A stretch of DNA of 64,000 nt from Siphonodentalium dalli (GCA_032622095.1 CP136061.1:190162369-190226368); one strand, 5' to 3'. Counted from the stretch's first letter, positions 1 through 11,445 are shown. Program-made: numbers and translations. The notes: generated from the sequence alone by a model not told the origin.

Positions 1-2
1 CT

Positions 3-2204
3 CGCGACTACTGGAAATTAGTTGGAAAGAAGCGCACAAATACTCAACCTGTGGAATCGCCCACAATTAACCAATTTTATGATCATTTTGCAGAAACAAA
101 TTCAACAAACGTAGATCACATTTATGATGAATATCTCCCGTGCACATGGTATATGTCTCATCTGGACCGTGACATTGAACCCCAAGAGATCGATAACGCG
201 CTACGCAGCTTGAAATTCGGTAAGGCCAGTGGAATAGATGAAATTAAAAATGAATACATTAAAATGGCTTCTGGAAAACTAAGGACTCATCTTCAGACAT
301 ATTTTAACCTGATTCTAAAAAGCGGTATTGTACCAGACGACTGGGGAATTGGTATTATTCAGCCGATATTTAAATCAAATGATCCGAAAAAGCCAAATAA
401 CTATCGACCAATCACTCTAGTAAGTTGTATATCAAAGGTGTTCACATCTATTTTGAGCGAACGTATCCAAAGCTTCCTAGAAACCAACAAACTATTAGAA
501 GAAAATCAAGCTGGATTTAGAAAAAATTATTCGACACTGGATCATATATTCTCATTAAATAGTCTTATTGACCTTGTTAAAGCCCGCAAGCGTAGCTTAT
601 ATTGTGCTTTCATCGATTTATCCAAGGCTTTCGATCGGGTCTGGCGGGTAGGACTGTGGAGAAAACTCTTTCATATTGGAATAGAAGGTAGGATTCTAAA
701 CGTGATAATAAATATGTATAAGAACATAAAGTCTTGTGTTGCACATAATGGTGTTATATCATCATTATTTCCATGCGAAACGGGCGTCCGACAGGGTGGA
801 AATCTTTCCCCTCTCCTTTTTTCCATATACACAAACGACTTAGAAATGTATTTACGCAAAAACGAAAATTGCGGTATAGTTCTAACAGACGTGCCTTGTG
901 GTTCGAGCCTTCATTACTTGAAATTGTTCTGCCTCCTGTATGCTGACGATACCGTTCTTTTATCGTATTCTGCGGAAGGGCTACAATGCATGTTAAATGA
1001 TTATGCCGAATATTGCCGTATCTGGAAATTGGAAATAAATAATGCAAAAAGTAATGTAGTTATATTTGGAAACAAAAGGAAAAAAGATGGGCATTTTATG
1101 CTGAATAGTGAGCAGATTGAAGTAACGAAAACGTATAAGTACCATGGAACGACATTTAGTAGTAACGGCTCTTTCGTCGAAGAAAAAAAAATACGATGTC
1201 AACAAGCAAATCGCGCAATGTTCAGCCTTATATCAAAGATGCGAACCATGAATCTCCCTTTAAAATGCGTTCTCGAACTCTATCAAATATCGATTGTCCC
1301 GATATTGACTTATGGAGCAGAAGTTTGGGGTTTTGGGAACAACAATATTATACAGCGATTGGAATTATGGTTCCTTAAATATATACTCAAAGCAAAACGG
1401 TCCACGCCAAATGCTATGATATACGGTGAACTTGGGATATTCCCAGTCACGTTGAAAATCAAACATCAGATGTTGAATTATTGGGATCAATTAGTGAGCG
1501 GAAGTAGAAACAAGATCGCGTATACTCTATACTGGACACTGTGTAGTAGATACAACCAAAGGGACAGATATGTTAATAACAAATCCAAATGGATCAATTA
1601 TATTTACTCTTTATTAAATGAACTTGGGCTCAGTGGCACATGGGCTACACACGCTCCCAATCCCCTGAAACTATTCCGCGAGGCTACAAAACAGCAACTT
1701 CAAGATCTTTATATTCAAAGTTGGTGGCAAACATTGTATTCTTCTGACAAGTATATTACGTATCGATGTATCAAAACAATCTACCGAGAAGAGGTATATT
1801 TTTCGAAATTGCATACAAACGATTCTATTTTAATTTTTAAATTCCGTACTCGAAATCATCGCTTACCAATAGAAACAGGAGACTGGATGAACTTACCCGA
1901 TGATGAAAAAAACTGCAAATTGTGCGACAAAGACGCGCCAGGTAATGAACTACATACACTTCTTGAATGCGATGCCTTGAACGATTTAAGGCGAAACTAT
2001 ATAGCAAAATATTACTACACACACCCGAGTAACTGGAAATTAGCGCAACTATTTAACAACCCAAAAGCGAAGGTAATGCGTAAATGTATACCTCTCCACC
2101 CCCCTCCCACCGTAAACATACCCCCCCCCAATACAATATCCCTTTTCAGATGTGTCAACTCCCACCGATTCAAATCAGGTCGAATAGGAGCAACAAACAG
2201 TTAA
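3..2204 (+). CDS. Non-LTR retrotransposon ORF2, reverse transcriptase part (5' end outside window)
   Basis: The frame is open from the window edge, so this is the C-terminal ~734 residues of a LINE ORF2; the endonuclease domain would lie upstream. Counting from the GTG at 51, reverse transcriptase motifs appear in order: a GKASGIDEIKNE block near residue 57, FIDLSKAFD at 187-195 with catalytic Asp189, GVRQGG at 245-250 followed by LSP, and YADD at 297-300 with the two catalytic aspartates. A C-terminal Cys-X2-Cys-X9-His-X4-Cys knuckle follows near residue 625. No stop interrupts the frame, so the copy is young or was recently active. The last ~40 residues are low-complexity Pro-rich and unlike the related relic at 12912-13735, so the 3' end may be rearranged. 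An AATAAA overlaps the stop at 2203-2208. Clade not assigned. Confidence 0.88.
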   Translation, partial: RDYWKLVGKKRTNTQPVESPTINQFYDHFAETNSTNVDHIYDEYLPCTWYMSHLDRDIEPQEIDNALRSLKFGKASGIDEIKNEYIKMASGKLRTHLQTYFNLILKSGIVPDDWGIGIIQPIFKSNDPKKPNNYRPITLVSCISKVFTSILSERIQSFLETNKLLEENQAGFRKNYSTLDHIFSLNSLIDLVKARKRSLYCAFIDLSKAFDRVWRVGLWRKLFHIGIEGRILNVIINMYKNIKSCVAHNGVISSLFPCETGVRQGGNLSPLLFSIYTNDLEMYLRKNENCGIVLTDVPCGSSLHYLKLFCLLYADDTVLLSYSAEGLQCMLNDYAEYCRIWKLEINNAKSNVVIFGNKRKKDGHFMLNSEQIEVTKTYKYHGTTFSSNGSFVEEKKIRCQQANRAMFSLISKMRTMNLPLKCVLELYQISIVPILTYGAEVWGFGNNNIIQRLELWFLKYILKAKRSTPNAMIYGELGIFPVTLKIKHQMLNYWDQLVSGSRNKIAYTLYWTLCSRYNQRDRYVNNKSKWINYIYSLLNELGLSGTWATHAPNPLKLFREATKQQLQDLYIQSWWQTLYSSDKYITYRCIKTIYREEVYFSKLHTNDSILIFKFRTRNHRLPIETGDWMNLPDDEKNCKLCDKDAPGNELHTLLECDALNDLRRNYIAKYYYTHPSNWKLAQLFNNPKAKVMRKCIPLHPPPTVNIPPPNTISLFRCVNSHRFKSGRIGATNS

Positions 2205-2514
2205 TAAAGTAGTGTGTCCATATAATTGTTTAACAATACGTTATTACACGTCTGAAATCGATGAACTTATAGCGGCGCGTGCCCGTTTGGCGTATGCGTA
2301 AATTTATTGTATATACAATGGTAGTCCAAACCTCACCCCTGGCAGGTGGCATGAACTATATATTCGCTCTTTTTGTATCACATTCATAATCTTGCCATTT
2401 CATATCTATTGTTGTTTTTTTTTGTTATTATTGGGAAGGGCAGCCAGTGTATAAATCATTTTGTACTTTTCTTGAAATACCATTGAAAAATGGTGATGAG
2501 AAATAAACGCATTT
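2205..2514. other. Unassigned spacer downstream of the LINE
   Basis: No coding potential, hairpin or recognisable repeat end was seen. It may include the LINE 3' UTR. A short poly-T tract lies near 2412-2423. Confidence 0.4.
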
Positions 2515-3286
2515 GTATTGGTAAACCAAGAGACACATGCGAAATGGGCGAAATGTATGGGCAGCCATTCGGTCGGAAATTACATGAAATAAAAGTTAAT
2601 GGTGGTTTGTGAAAACAACTACAATCTATTTCAAAACAATAGTCTCCATTTTCAAACCAATGGTCGTTCTTTGATTCAATAAGAGACAATTACGTGTTAA
2701 CAGATATAGATTCACAATCAACGTTGACCGATGCAAAATTAATGTTCTATTTTAATTTAATAGTATTCATTGTTCAACTAATATCTAATAACAAACAATT
2801 AATACAGCTTTGCTCATATTCAGCAAACGTACATTCCGTTTCAATAGCCATATTTTCTCAATCAATAGACATATTTCAAACCAATAGACGATTTCTCACG
2901 ATCAGTGATTATCGTTATCAAACTAATAGACCTTATTGTAAAACTAATAACTCATGGTAAAACTAATAAATAAAACCGTAATTAACTTATTGTAAAACTA
3001 ATAACCTATTGTAAAATTAATAGACCTTATTGTAAAACTAATAAGTTATTGTAAAACCTATATCTAAAACCGTCATTAACTTATTGTAAAATTAATAGAC
3101 CTTATTGTAAAACTAATAATCAATAGACATATTTTAAACCAATATACTATTTCCCACGATCAATGATTATCGTTATCAAACTAATATATAATAGCGGAAT
3201 CAACTATTTCAGGTCAAACCAATGAGCTCATTTGAAATTAATGATTAAAACACAAACCTATAAGCAATTCCAAAATATATAATAGA
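2515..3286 (-). mobile_element. AT-rich Helitron-like block, first copy
   Basis: This block is repeated almost identically at 16946-17736. Its high-coordinate end reads, on the minus strand, TCTATTATATATTTTGGAA, the same TC-initiated 5' terminus as the neighbouring Helitrons, and it abuts the CTAG of the next element at 3287. The interior holds a degenerate minisatellite (about 2930-3120) built on TTATTGTAAAACTAATAAC, with repeated CAATAGAC-like words. No hairpin-CTAG end was found at the low-coordinate side, so the element is probably 3'-truncated or of another type. Short open frames on both strands look accidental. Confidence 0.5.
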
Positions 3287-5584
3287 CTAGAAGGTGACCC
3301 GACTTCGTCCGGGCTTTGACCTTGAATTGTCTATTTTGAAGGCCAAGGTCAAGTAGGGTCACGATTTGACCCGTCCAAATCACTGCCCGAACAAAAGTAC
3401 CCGTCGAAATCCATCCGGTTTTACCCGATTTGACCTTGAATTGATCATTTTGAAGGTCAAGGTCAGGTCGGGGTCACGATTTTACCCGTCCAAAACACCC
3501 AGTGGACAAAAGTAACCATATGTATAAAATTTCGTCGAAATACCATCAAAATTGGCGATTTGACCTTGAATTGACCCGATTTCAAGGTCAAGGTCACGTC
3601 GCACGGGCAAATTAATATGCTTATGAGACTCCCCATACGAAAGTACCCCCACATACCAAGTTTCATCGAAATCCCGTGATATTCGGGCGTTTGACCTTGA
3701 AATGACCCGATTTCAATGTCAATGTCACGTTGCACGGGCAAATTAATAGGTTTATGCCACTCCCCGACCGAAAATACACCCACATACCAAGTTTTATCGA
3801 AATACCGTGATATTCGGGCGTTTGACCTTGAAATTACCCGATTTCAAGGTCACGTCGCACGGGCAAATTAATAGGCCCATGTCACTCCCCGGCCGAAAAC
3901 ACCCACACATACCAAGTTTCATCGAAATCGGCTTTGCCGTTTTTGAGTCCACCGATTACAGACAGACACACACACAGACACAGACACACACACAAATCTT
4001 CCAAAATATATAATAGACCAGAAGGTGACCCGACTTCGTCCGGGCTTTGACCTTGAATTGACCATTTTGAATGTCAAGGTCAGGTGGGGTCAAACACCAA
4101 CACCCCAAAAATGGTGGAAATCGGCCCAGCGGATACCGGGAAATCGGCCCAGTGGATACCGAGATACCCTATGCATCAAATTTCGTCCGTAAAAATCCGC
4201 CAGTTTAACCCGATTTGATTTCCACTCAAGTATATAAACGCGCCTCATATACACACGCTCATTAATTATCAAGTTTCAACGTAAAGATAAATTACCATCG
4301 GTGCCCGAGATATCGCCAAGACGTCTGAAACAGTCAAATGCATCGGCCGGTTAAGCGTTAACGTGATCTAACGTTATGACCTCTAACGACGTCATAGAAG
4401 TTACGCATTGTTTTTATCCTGATGGAAGATAGTACCACTTCTTCTTGATAATTGAGGCAGATAACTAAAACGGATACATACGTATTATATATCGTTGGAA
4501 AGAGGAAACACGAAAGATTCTCACAGTGTCATTATTATGACTGGCATTTTATTATTCGCGCTGTTTCGAATCGATTTGTAAGCACCGAACTCAAATGAAA
4601 GTCCCGTAACACAGCGTAAAAACAGATTTGACCTCGGCACGTGAAAAGTTGACCTCGGATCTGAAAATCAATATGCCTATGTTACTCCCCGGCCGAATAT
4701 ACCCCCACATACCAAGTTTCATCGAAATCGGGTCGGCCGTTTTCGAGTTCATCGATTACAGGCAGACAGATACACACACAGATCTTCCAAAATATATAAT
4801 AGACTAGAAGGTGACCCGACTTCGTCCGGGCGTTGACCTTGAATTGACCATTTTGAAGGTCAAGGTCAGGTGGGGTCAAACACCAACACCCCAAAAATGG
4901 TGGAAATCGGCCCAGCGGATACCGGGAAATCGGCCCAGTGGATACCGAGATACCATATGCATCAAATTTCGTCCGTAAAAATCCGCCAGTTTAACCCCAT
5001 TTGATTTCCACTCAAGTATATAAACGCGCCTCATATACACAACCTCATTACTTATCAAGTTTCAACGTAAAGATAAATTACCATCGGTGCCCGAGATATC
5101 GCCAAGACGTCTGAAACAGTCAAATGCATCGGCCGGTTAAGCGTTAACGTGATCTAACGCTATGACCTCTAACGACGTCATAGAAGTTACCTATTGTTTT
5201 TACCCTGATGGAAGATAGTACCACTTCTTCTTGATAATTGAGGCAGATAACTAAAACGGATACATACGCATTATATATCGTTGGAAAGAGGAAACACGAA
5301 AGATTCTCACAGTGTCATTATTATGACTGGCATTTTATTATTCGCGCTGTTTCGAATCGATTTGTAAGCACCGAACTCAATTAAAGTCCCGTAACACAGC
5401 GTAAAAACAGATTTGACCTCGGCACGTGAAAAGTTGACCTCGGATCTGAAAACCAATAGGCCTATGTCACCCCCCGGCCGAAAATACCACCACATACCAA
5501 GTTTCATCGAAATCGGGTCGGCCGTTTTAGAGTTAATCGATTACACACAAACAAACAAACAGATCTTCCAAAATATATAATAGA
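3287..5584 (-). mobile_element. Three end-to-end family A non-autonomous Helitrons
   Basis: Elements at 3287-4017, 4018-4803 and 4804-5584. Read on the minus strand each starts TCTATTATATATTTTGGAAG, followed by a (GTCT/GTGT)n tract, one or more ~130 bp core units, the hairpin GCCCGGACGAAGTCGGGTC, and a terminal CTAG (CTGG in the second, still fitting CTRR). The cores are rich in AAGGTCA and TGACCTT words. The second and third elements share a ~500 bp insert with TCTAACGACGTCATAGA. No transposase frame is present, so they would depend on a Rep/helicase supplied in trans. Each element begins immediately where the previous one ends. Confidence 0.72.
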
Positions 5585-6208
5585 CTAGCCGATGAGCCCG
5601 ACGTTGTCCGGGCTATTCAAAAACCAAATTTCAAGTCGATAGCTCCACCCGTTTCCGAGATCTCGTCTGCGCATGCGCGAAGCTGGCGTCGCACGGGCTC
5701 GGCGACCCGATAAAATTCGTATCCGGGGCAAGATACATTCACATAGCAAATTTCAAGTCGATAGCTCCACCTGTATCCGAGATCTCGTCTGCGCATGCGC
5801 GAAGTGGGCGTCGCACGGGCTCGCCAATACGACAACGTCGACCGCCTGGTCAAACTACACACAGGTACCAAGTTTCGTCCCGATCGCGCCACCCGTTTCC
5901 GAGATCTGGTCTGTGCATGCGCGAAGCTGGCGTCGCACGGACTCGGCGACCCGATACAATTCGTATCCGGGGCAAGATACATTCACATAGCAAATTTCAA
6001 GTCGATAGCTCCACCCGTTTCCGAGATCTCGTCTGCGCATGCGCTGCACGGGCGTCGCACGGACTCGCCAATACGACAACGACGACCGCCTGGTCAAACT
6101 ACACACACGTACCAAGTTTCGTCCCGATCGGTCGAGAATCGTAGATTTTTATAAATGACAGAAAAACAGACAGACAAACAGACAGAGGTCTTCAAAATAT
6201 ATATGAGA
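5585..6208 (-). mobile_element. Family B non-autonomous Helitron just downstream of homeobox gene 1
   Basis: On the minus strand it runs from TCTCATATATATTTTGAAG, through a (GTCT/GTTT)n tract and ~122 bp GC-rich cores each containing GCGCATGCGC, to the hairpin GCCCGGACAACGTCGGGC and terminal CTAG. Host bases are A before CTAG and T after GA on the plus strand, as expected for Helitron insertion between A and T. It lies ~470 bp beyond the gene 1 stop codon, and the same insertion point recurs downstream of every other copy of the gene (27982, 40438, 51892, 61489), so it predates their duplication. Confidence 0.75.
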
Positions 6209-6413
6209 TTCTGTAAACATACACAGAAGCACACCCGTGTGTTAATTCATGGCACAATTAAGTGCGACAGCATAAAGCCAAATATGATCGCACTCAGGAC
6301 ATCGCATTGGATTTTGAAATCGTATCATTTACTACCATATGCATATACACCAAATGCATAATATTCATCACGATTTGAGATAACGATAGAAACAATGTCA
6401 CAGTGTCATACAG

Positions 6414-6419
6414 TTTATT
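6414..6419 (-). terminator. Probable polyadenylation signal of homeobox gene 1
   Basis: AATAAA on the minus strand, ~260 nt beyond the stop codon at 6677-6679. It is conserved in the other copies, for example 28201-28206. No cleavage site was defined. Confidence 0.45.
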
Positions 6420-6676
6420 TAACTTTTATAAAGTACATACTTTTAACAGATAACACAATGGCCATAACAATACAAACAAACAAACAAACGAAAACATTGT
6501 TCAACAAAGAAGTGTGCATCAGCAATTACGTGAATGTTAACTGTGTTTTTGCAAAGTGTCTTCAGACACTTTCGCCTCAACCGACATATATACCATAAAA
6601 CATATCATGGTAATACTTCTACGACAAAATTTGTTGCTTATTTGTATTAGGTAGGCAAAATAACAAAGTTCGGTTC

Positions 6677-8855
6677 TTAACAGTATGGTGGCAGCATATA
6701 GGGATACAACATCTGTGGTCTTGGTGCCAAGGAAACTGGCGACACAACTGGTCCATTCTGGAAGCCTTGGAAGGCACTCGGTGAATACGGCAAGAATGGT
6801 CTAGGAACTGTAGCAGAAATCTGATATGGAGACATGTAATCAAACGGAGACAACATCGGCTGCACAAGCGGAAACTGACAGGAGACTGGTGACGTCGAGT
6901 TGTTTGTTGCATGCCGGGAAGACTTTGTACGTGCTCGCTTGTTCTGGAACCAGATCTGAAAATAAAAGTATATGGATTAATTAGAGCGTGCATGAGTAGG
7001 AAACGTTAACTGTTGCTTATAAATAAAATAAAATAAAATCGTATATAAATTATAAAAATAAAAATTATATTGCAAGTGATAGTAATTCAGTATTTGGTTG
7101 AACATAGAAATCACTGTGATGGAGTTGACAGAAGGATTTTCGACATTTATGGCGAATATACGTTGATACAAGCTTTCGGTTATGGTGGTTGTATGACGTA
7201 GATTTAACGTCAGTGAAGCCCCAAGCGTCAATATGGCATTATTAATACCGAAGTAGCAATGAAACCATTATTATGCTCTGAGTGCAACCCGCGTCAGATA
7301 TTATGCCTTCGGGATGAGAAACTATAACTGCTAATATTTCTGGTTGCCGGTTGCATTTTATACAAAGAAAAACAAATGTGGTCCGCGTCTCCCCAACGTC
7401 GTGTTATTGTCTGAATTGTATCACGGAATTCACGTAGATTAGAGACGAATAGTTCATACCTTGATGTTCTTCTCTGGTATATCGAGCTCGCTGGCCAGTT
7501 GTTCTCGCTCGTCGTTGTCTGGGTAAGGGTTCGTGTAGAATGAATCGAGAAGCTTCGCCATCTGATCTGGAGAATAGTTGACTCGATTCTTTTTCTTGCT
7601 GGTTTTCTCTACGGATGATGTTGGTGTGGTGCTTCTTGATGGCGATGGTGAGCTGTCGGTGATGTCAGGTGAACTTCCGGTTGATGACACGTAACTGTCA
7701 TCTGCATCAGCTGGTCGGACAAAATCACACCCTATAAAACCGACGCGCATCCCTGGAACAAAAAATACTGAGATCAGAATAATGGAATTACATATTGTAT
7801 ATGTTCCCCATCAAGTGGATATTTATTGATTCAGAGTTCCTGGTGGAGGTGGGTGCTTCAAATATCAGAAGATCAGTGAAACCTTTAGCTTTAGGTAATG
7901 GTGAGTCGTGCAGCCGCGTGTGCTATTTCGTATATTTGTGTTGGTGCTATATATTTACTCAGATGCAAGCTCCATATTGAGTTCATTCTATTATTTATGA
8001 TACCATTCATTACACATTACCCCCGCGCCCACATGTATGCTACAAGGTGAGAGCGCCCACATGTATGCCATAAGGTGAGACCTGGCATGGCATTGTGCCA
8101 TGCTACCTTAGTGGTCAGTTTATAACTGTTTTGGTTTCTCCGGTTTCAAAGTTGAATTATTCCATGGGCGCCAAATACATGCAGGCACAAAAATTAACAG
8201 TTACTGGTTTTATGACTGATATAGTAATGGTGAAATACCTGGACTGTTGATAGGCGTGTGCGATCTTGTTGTTTTCAGACGGAAGGCATCTTCGAATGCT
8301 TTCACTTCGTCGCCAAATTTGTCGATGACATGTTGATCCTGAAAATAAAAATATTGTCTCGTTAGAGTATCGTAATGGTTAGCTATTGCAAGAAACTCTA
8401 CTCTATGCTAACGCCCGTAGCCATAGAGAGATTCGTGACATGATCTACGCAATGGTAACTTACAGCCAAAGCAATGCACTCTAATTATGGGCTGAATTAA
8501 GAAGCTGGTAATGATGTATTTGTTCGCCGTACAATTGCGGACAGTAAATTCGGTTAACATCTGGTGCATATCTCGAAATATCATGAAATGAGGACGAGAA
8601 ATTAAGTATTTGTATTTTTGTTTTCATGTGTGTGAACACACGGAACATTGTATAGTATACTAAAGTCTTGTTAGAAAAAAAGATGTATAGAACACCTGTC
8701 TGTTTCTTGCGTTTGCAATATAGTGTTAGCATGTGTATTGATCGAGCACACCCTCACATACAAATACATACAGATATATAACTTACAGGTTCCTTCGTTT
8801 GTTTGTCGATCATATCCGACAATAGAGATGAAATACAGAAATTTCTGGAATTCAT
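6677..8855 (-). CDS. Homeobox gene 1, divergent PRD-class transcription factor (four coding exons, complete)
   Basis: Exons in transcript order are 8855-8787, 8338-8239, 7752-7460 and 6955-6677, giving 246 residues. All introns have GT-AG ends and phases agree (0, 1, 0). Exon 1 encodes 23 residues with FCISSLL at 6-12, fitting the eh1 Groucho-recruitment pattern F-x-I-x-x-[IL]-L. The homeodomain spans ~109-168 with Arg5, Tyr8, Leu16, Phe20, Tyr25-Pro26-Asp27, Trp48-Phe49-Gln50-Asn51-Lys52-Arg53. YPD and an intron between residues 46 and 47 are PRD-class hallmarks. There are 60 residues, so it is not TALE. No paired box or OAR motif is seen. The C-terminus is Pro/Ser/Tyr-rich, ending LPPYC. 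Expected to be a nuclear DNA-binding regulator, possibly a repressor through eh1. The start is chosen because the same MNS start and exon length occur in gene 2. Orthology is not assigned. Confidence 0.87.
8025..8080. repeat. 28 bp minisatellite in intron 2 of homeobox gene 1
   Basis: Two direct units of GCGCCCACATGTATGC plus AAGGTGAGA. The copies near 33490, 42264, 53718 and 63316 carry three units, which separates gene 1 from all other copies. Confidence 0.75.
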
Positions 8856-8944
8856 GTTCGAATTATTTGTGCAAGAGAACTACCACAGTGATAACAAATT
8901 GACTCAGATTAAGTTTGCGAATGAAATCAGTGGTTGTCCCAGGG

Positions 8945-9047
8945 TATATATAGCAAACTGTTTGGTGTTAGAACATGACAGGAATGTTTTGAGTAATGAC
9001 CGTCACAGGCTTCGTCTTTAAAAACAACCAATCAGTACAATAATTGG
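8945..9047 (-). promoter_or_regulatory. Probable core promoter of homeobox gene 1
   Basis: Minus-strand TATATATA at 8945-8952 lies ~90 nt before the ATG at 8855-8853, leaving room for a short 5' UTR. A minus-strand CCAAT (AGCCAATTA) is at 9043-9047 and another CCAAT on the plus strand at 9028-9032. The transcription start is not determined. Confidence 0.45.
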
Positions 9048-9465
9048 CTGACAGATTTCTAGCTGTAAGCGAGATCCGAACCAAAGACATGAGAAGCGGT
9101 GTGTTCTTAGAAGCCAGGGTCGGGTGTTTACTTTGTAATTAAGCGTCATCATTACACGGTTGAGGTTGAGAGATATCTTTATTACAGTCACCTTGGTGTA
9201 AACAATATTTATTTAAAAAAAAATCAAACATATGACATAAACATAATATACATGTAGAAATATATAGATTTATGAAGAGGATTGGACAACTAGCAAAACG
9301 CTTTTTTAAAGTCCTCTCCTCGTGGAATAAATGTTAGCTCAAGTGACAAAAATATCACTTGGGGTAATGCAGACGGGATATATAGTTTTGATTGATTGGA
9401 ATATTATTTAGGATTGAGATACGGTATAACAATGTAATACTGAAGTTAAGGGTGAGAAAGGGAAT

Positions 9466-9466
<1 letters not shown>

Positions 9467-9501
<35 letters not shown>

Positions 9502-9507
9502 CGTGGA

Positions 9508-9580
<73 letters not shown>

Positions 9581-9602
9581 GAGACAGAGAGAGAGAGAGA
9601 GG
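9467..9602. repeat. (GA)n microsatellite with GACA interruptions
   Basis: About 135 bp of almost pure GA, with a short (GACA)n block near 9560-9580. Open frames across it on both strands are low-complexity artefacts. Confidence 0.9.
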
Positions 9603-10387
9603 TTTGACACAACATACATTCGATACAAAATAACACAAAATAACATCCGTTCAGTGGGGAAATCACTTGCACGAAGCAATTGGTGGATGCGCTGTCTATA
9701 CATCTGAATTATTATGTTATATTATATTAAAATTATAGCGCATGTCATTGTTAAACAAATGGTGAATTTAATCTGGGTAGGCCTAATATCATAAAACATG
9801 TATGTACATATATGTAACTTAATGTAAGGTCTATAATGTTCGATTTGTGTGAACATCATTTATCCCAAAAGAATCATAAGAGAATTTACAAAACATACAT
9901 ATATCTACGAGGAAGACATCTGGGAGATAAGACGTGGATTTGACATCAAGCGCTTAAATGGCGCCATAAGAAAATAACATAATTTACATTGTAGGAAGAT
10001 ATAGATGTTCGTTTCTCCACATTGGAGATATATATTTTAAGATAATACCATAATAATAAAGAGCGTTTTGTAGTTACAAATGTGTTTATATACTCTATGT
10101 TAGTGTAAACATATTTTTATTTCCAAATCCAAACATAATACGCATAATACACAAGTGACATAAATATATAACATATAAGAGATAAATGTATGGAAATGAG
10201 GATCAGACAACAAGCCCGAGGGCTTATATGAAGTATTCTCCTCTTTGGCGACATGCCCCTTCCTCAATAAGTGAGGGAGGGGTATCGATCAGACGGGAAA
10301 GGATATAAATAATGTTTTTTAAAGGAGAAGTAACTAAGTTTGAGTTGGGGATGGAAACAACGGGAAGATAGTGTTAGGGATAGCTGG

Positions 10388-10441
10388 AGGCAGAGAGAGA
10401 GATAGAGAGATAGAGAGAGAAAGAGAGAGAGAGTGAGAAAG
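10388..10441. repeat. Short interrupted (GA)n tract
   Basis: GA/GATA-rich purine run of ~54 bp, the second such tract between the divergent homeobox promoters. Confidence 0.75.
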
Positions 10442-11307
10442 TGGAGGGGCAGAGTTTTCAATAATTTAGTTGCTGCGTGATGAAAATTATGCTCGTAGTA
10501 ATATGTATGCGTCAGGCTCCATGGGAGGGGGTCAATCGCAATGGCCATTACTCTATGTTAGAACGCCGGGTGCTTATATGGAGCCATCCCATCAGAAGAG
10601 AACATTATTTGCATAGTGGAAAGGTAGAACTATAGAGATCGGAAGGTGAGAGACAAAAGATATGAAGTGGAAAATACCCACAGTATTCATCATTATCCAC
10701 ATGTCTCTGTTAACATTTAACCATAACATAATTTATCTCATATCTACTTGTTTTCCGACGAAATAATAAAAATAGCACCTTGTTTGTGTTCAGATCCTCT
10801 ACAAGCCATGCACACATCACTTCTTTCAACTATACTATTTCAGCTGCAACAACATACTATTAATTTAAATTGTTATTTTTTTTAATCGGGATAAATACTG
10901 TTTACAACAATCTCCTTTATTCCCAAATGTAAAAGTTCACATTCCAAAATTGCAGCCAAAATAGGAAAAATTCAGAAAACATAGAATATAAATCGTATTC
11001 TTGAAATCTATTGTTTGGAATACTTGGTAGGTAGTGTCTTCAAATTCTTCAAGCTATGCGTGTTGAGTGGGAAAATAAACAATATTTATTATTATTATTT
11101 TTTATTAAACGCATCTTAAATCAAAACAAATGAGGGTAGGAAATTTGTTATTTAATTCCTGACAGACGGAGCTCAAATATGCCGAAAAGGTGTCGCTGAC
11201 AGTTTATGGTAGTGAAAACATAGGGCTTCGGTCCCTTTACTGAGACAGGTCGGTCTTCTTGGTGTAACGTTCTATAGCGGAATATGAGACAGGAACACGT
11301 TAATGAA

Positions 11308-11385
11308 CCAATCGCGACAGACTTGTTTGTAGAAGGCCGTCTGAAAGAACTGCTCAAATGGCTTCTGACATCTTCAGCTATATAA
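11308..11385 (+). promoter_or_regulatory. Probable core promoter of homeobox gene 2
   Basis: TATATAA at 11379-11385 lies 61 nt before the ATG at 11446, and CCAAT at 11308-11312 lies ~65 nt upstream of the TATA. A TTAATGA word, containing the TAAT homeodomain core, precedes the CCAAT. The spacing suits a TATA-type promoter with a 5' UTR of ~30 nt. Confidence 0.45.
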
Positions 11386-11445
11386 CCGCCACCAAAATGG
11401 CCAACTAGCATGAACCGTGAGTCATTCTAACAATAGCGTACCATC

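Larger units (their letters stand above)
8856..11445. promoter_or_regulatory. Shared divergent intergenic region between the two homeobox genes
   Basis: 2.6 kb between two head-to-head start codons, with no coding frame of note. It contains two purine tracts (9467-9602 and 10388-10441). Two loosely similar segments (about 9190-9330 and 10090-10250) share GTGTAAACA..., a poly-A/T stretch and a CTCCTC word near their ends; they may be antisense relics of LINE 3' ends. It is the natural place to look for shared regulatory elements. Confidence 0.5.

Noticed and set aside
3287-6208. Helentron/DINE-type or TIR-type classification of the repeat families
   Set aside because: No target duplication or terminal inverted repeats were found, and minus-strand TC starts, hairpin plus CTAG ends, and A|T insertion fit canonical Helitrons better.
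6619-6993. 124-residue frame starting MHALINPYTF overlapping homeobox exon 4 (also at 28406, 40862, 52316, 61913)
   Set aside because: It is an alternate frame on the same strand running through the intron-exon boundary. The in-phase exon 4 frame completes the homeodomain and explains the conservation.
7460-7752. TALE-class (spiralian SPILE-type) homeodomain
   Set aside because: Phe20 to Trp48 spacing is exactly 28 residues, so there is no three-residue loop extension; YPD and the 46/47 intron favour PRD class.
9392-9703. Arg/Glu- or Ser/Leu-repeat proteins
   Set aside because: Translations of a (GA)n microsatellite.
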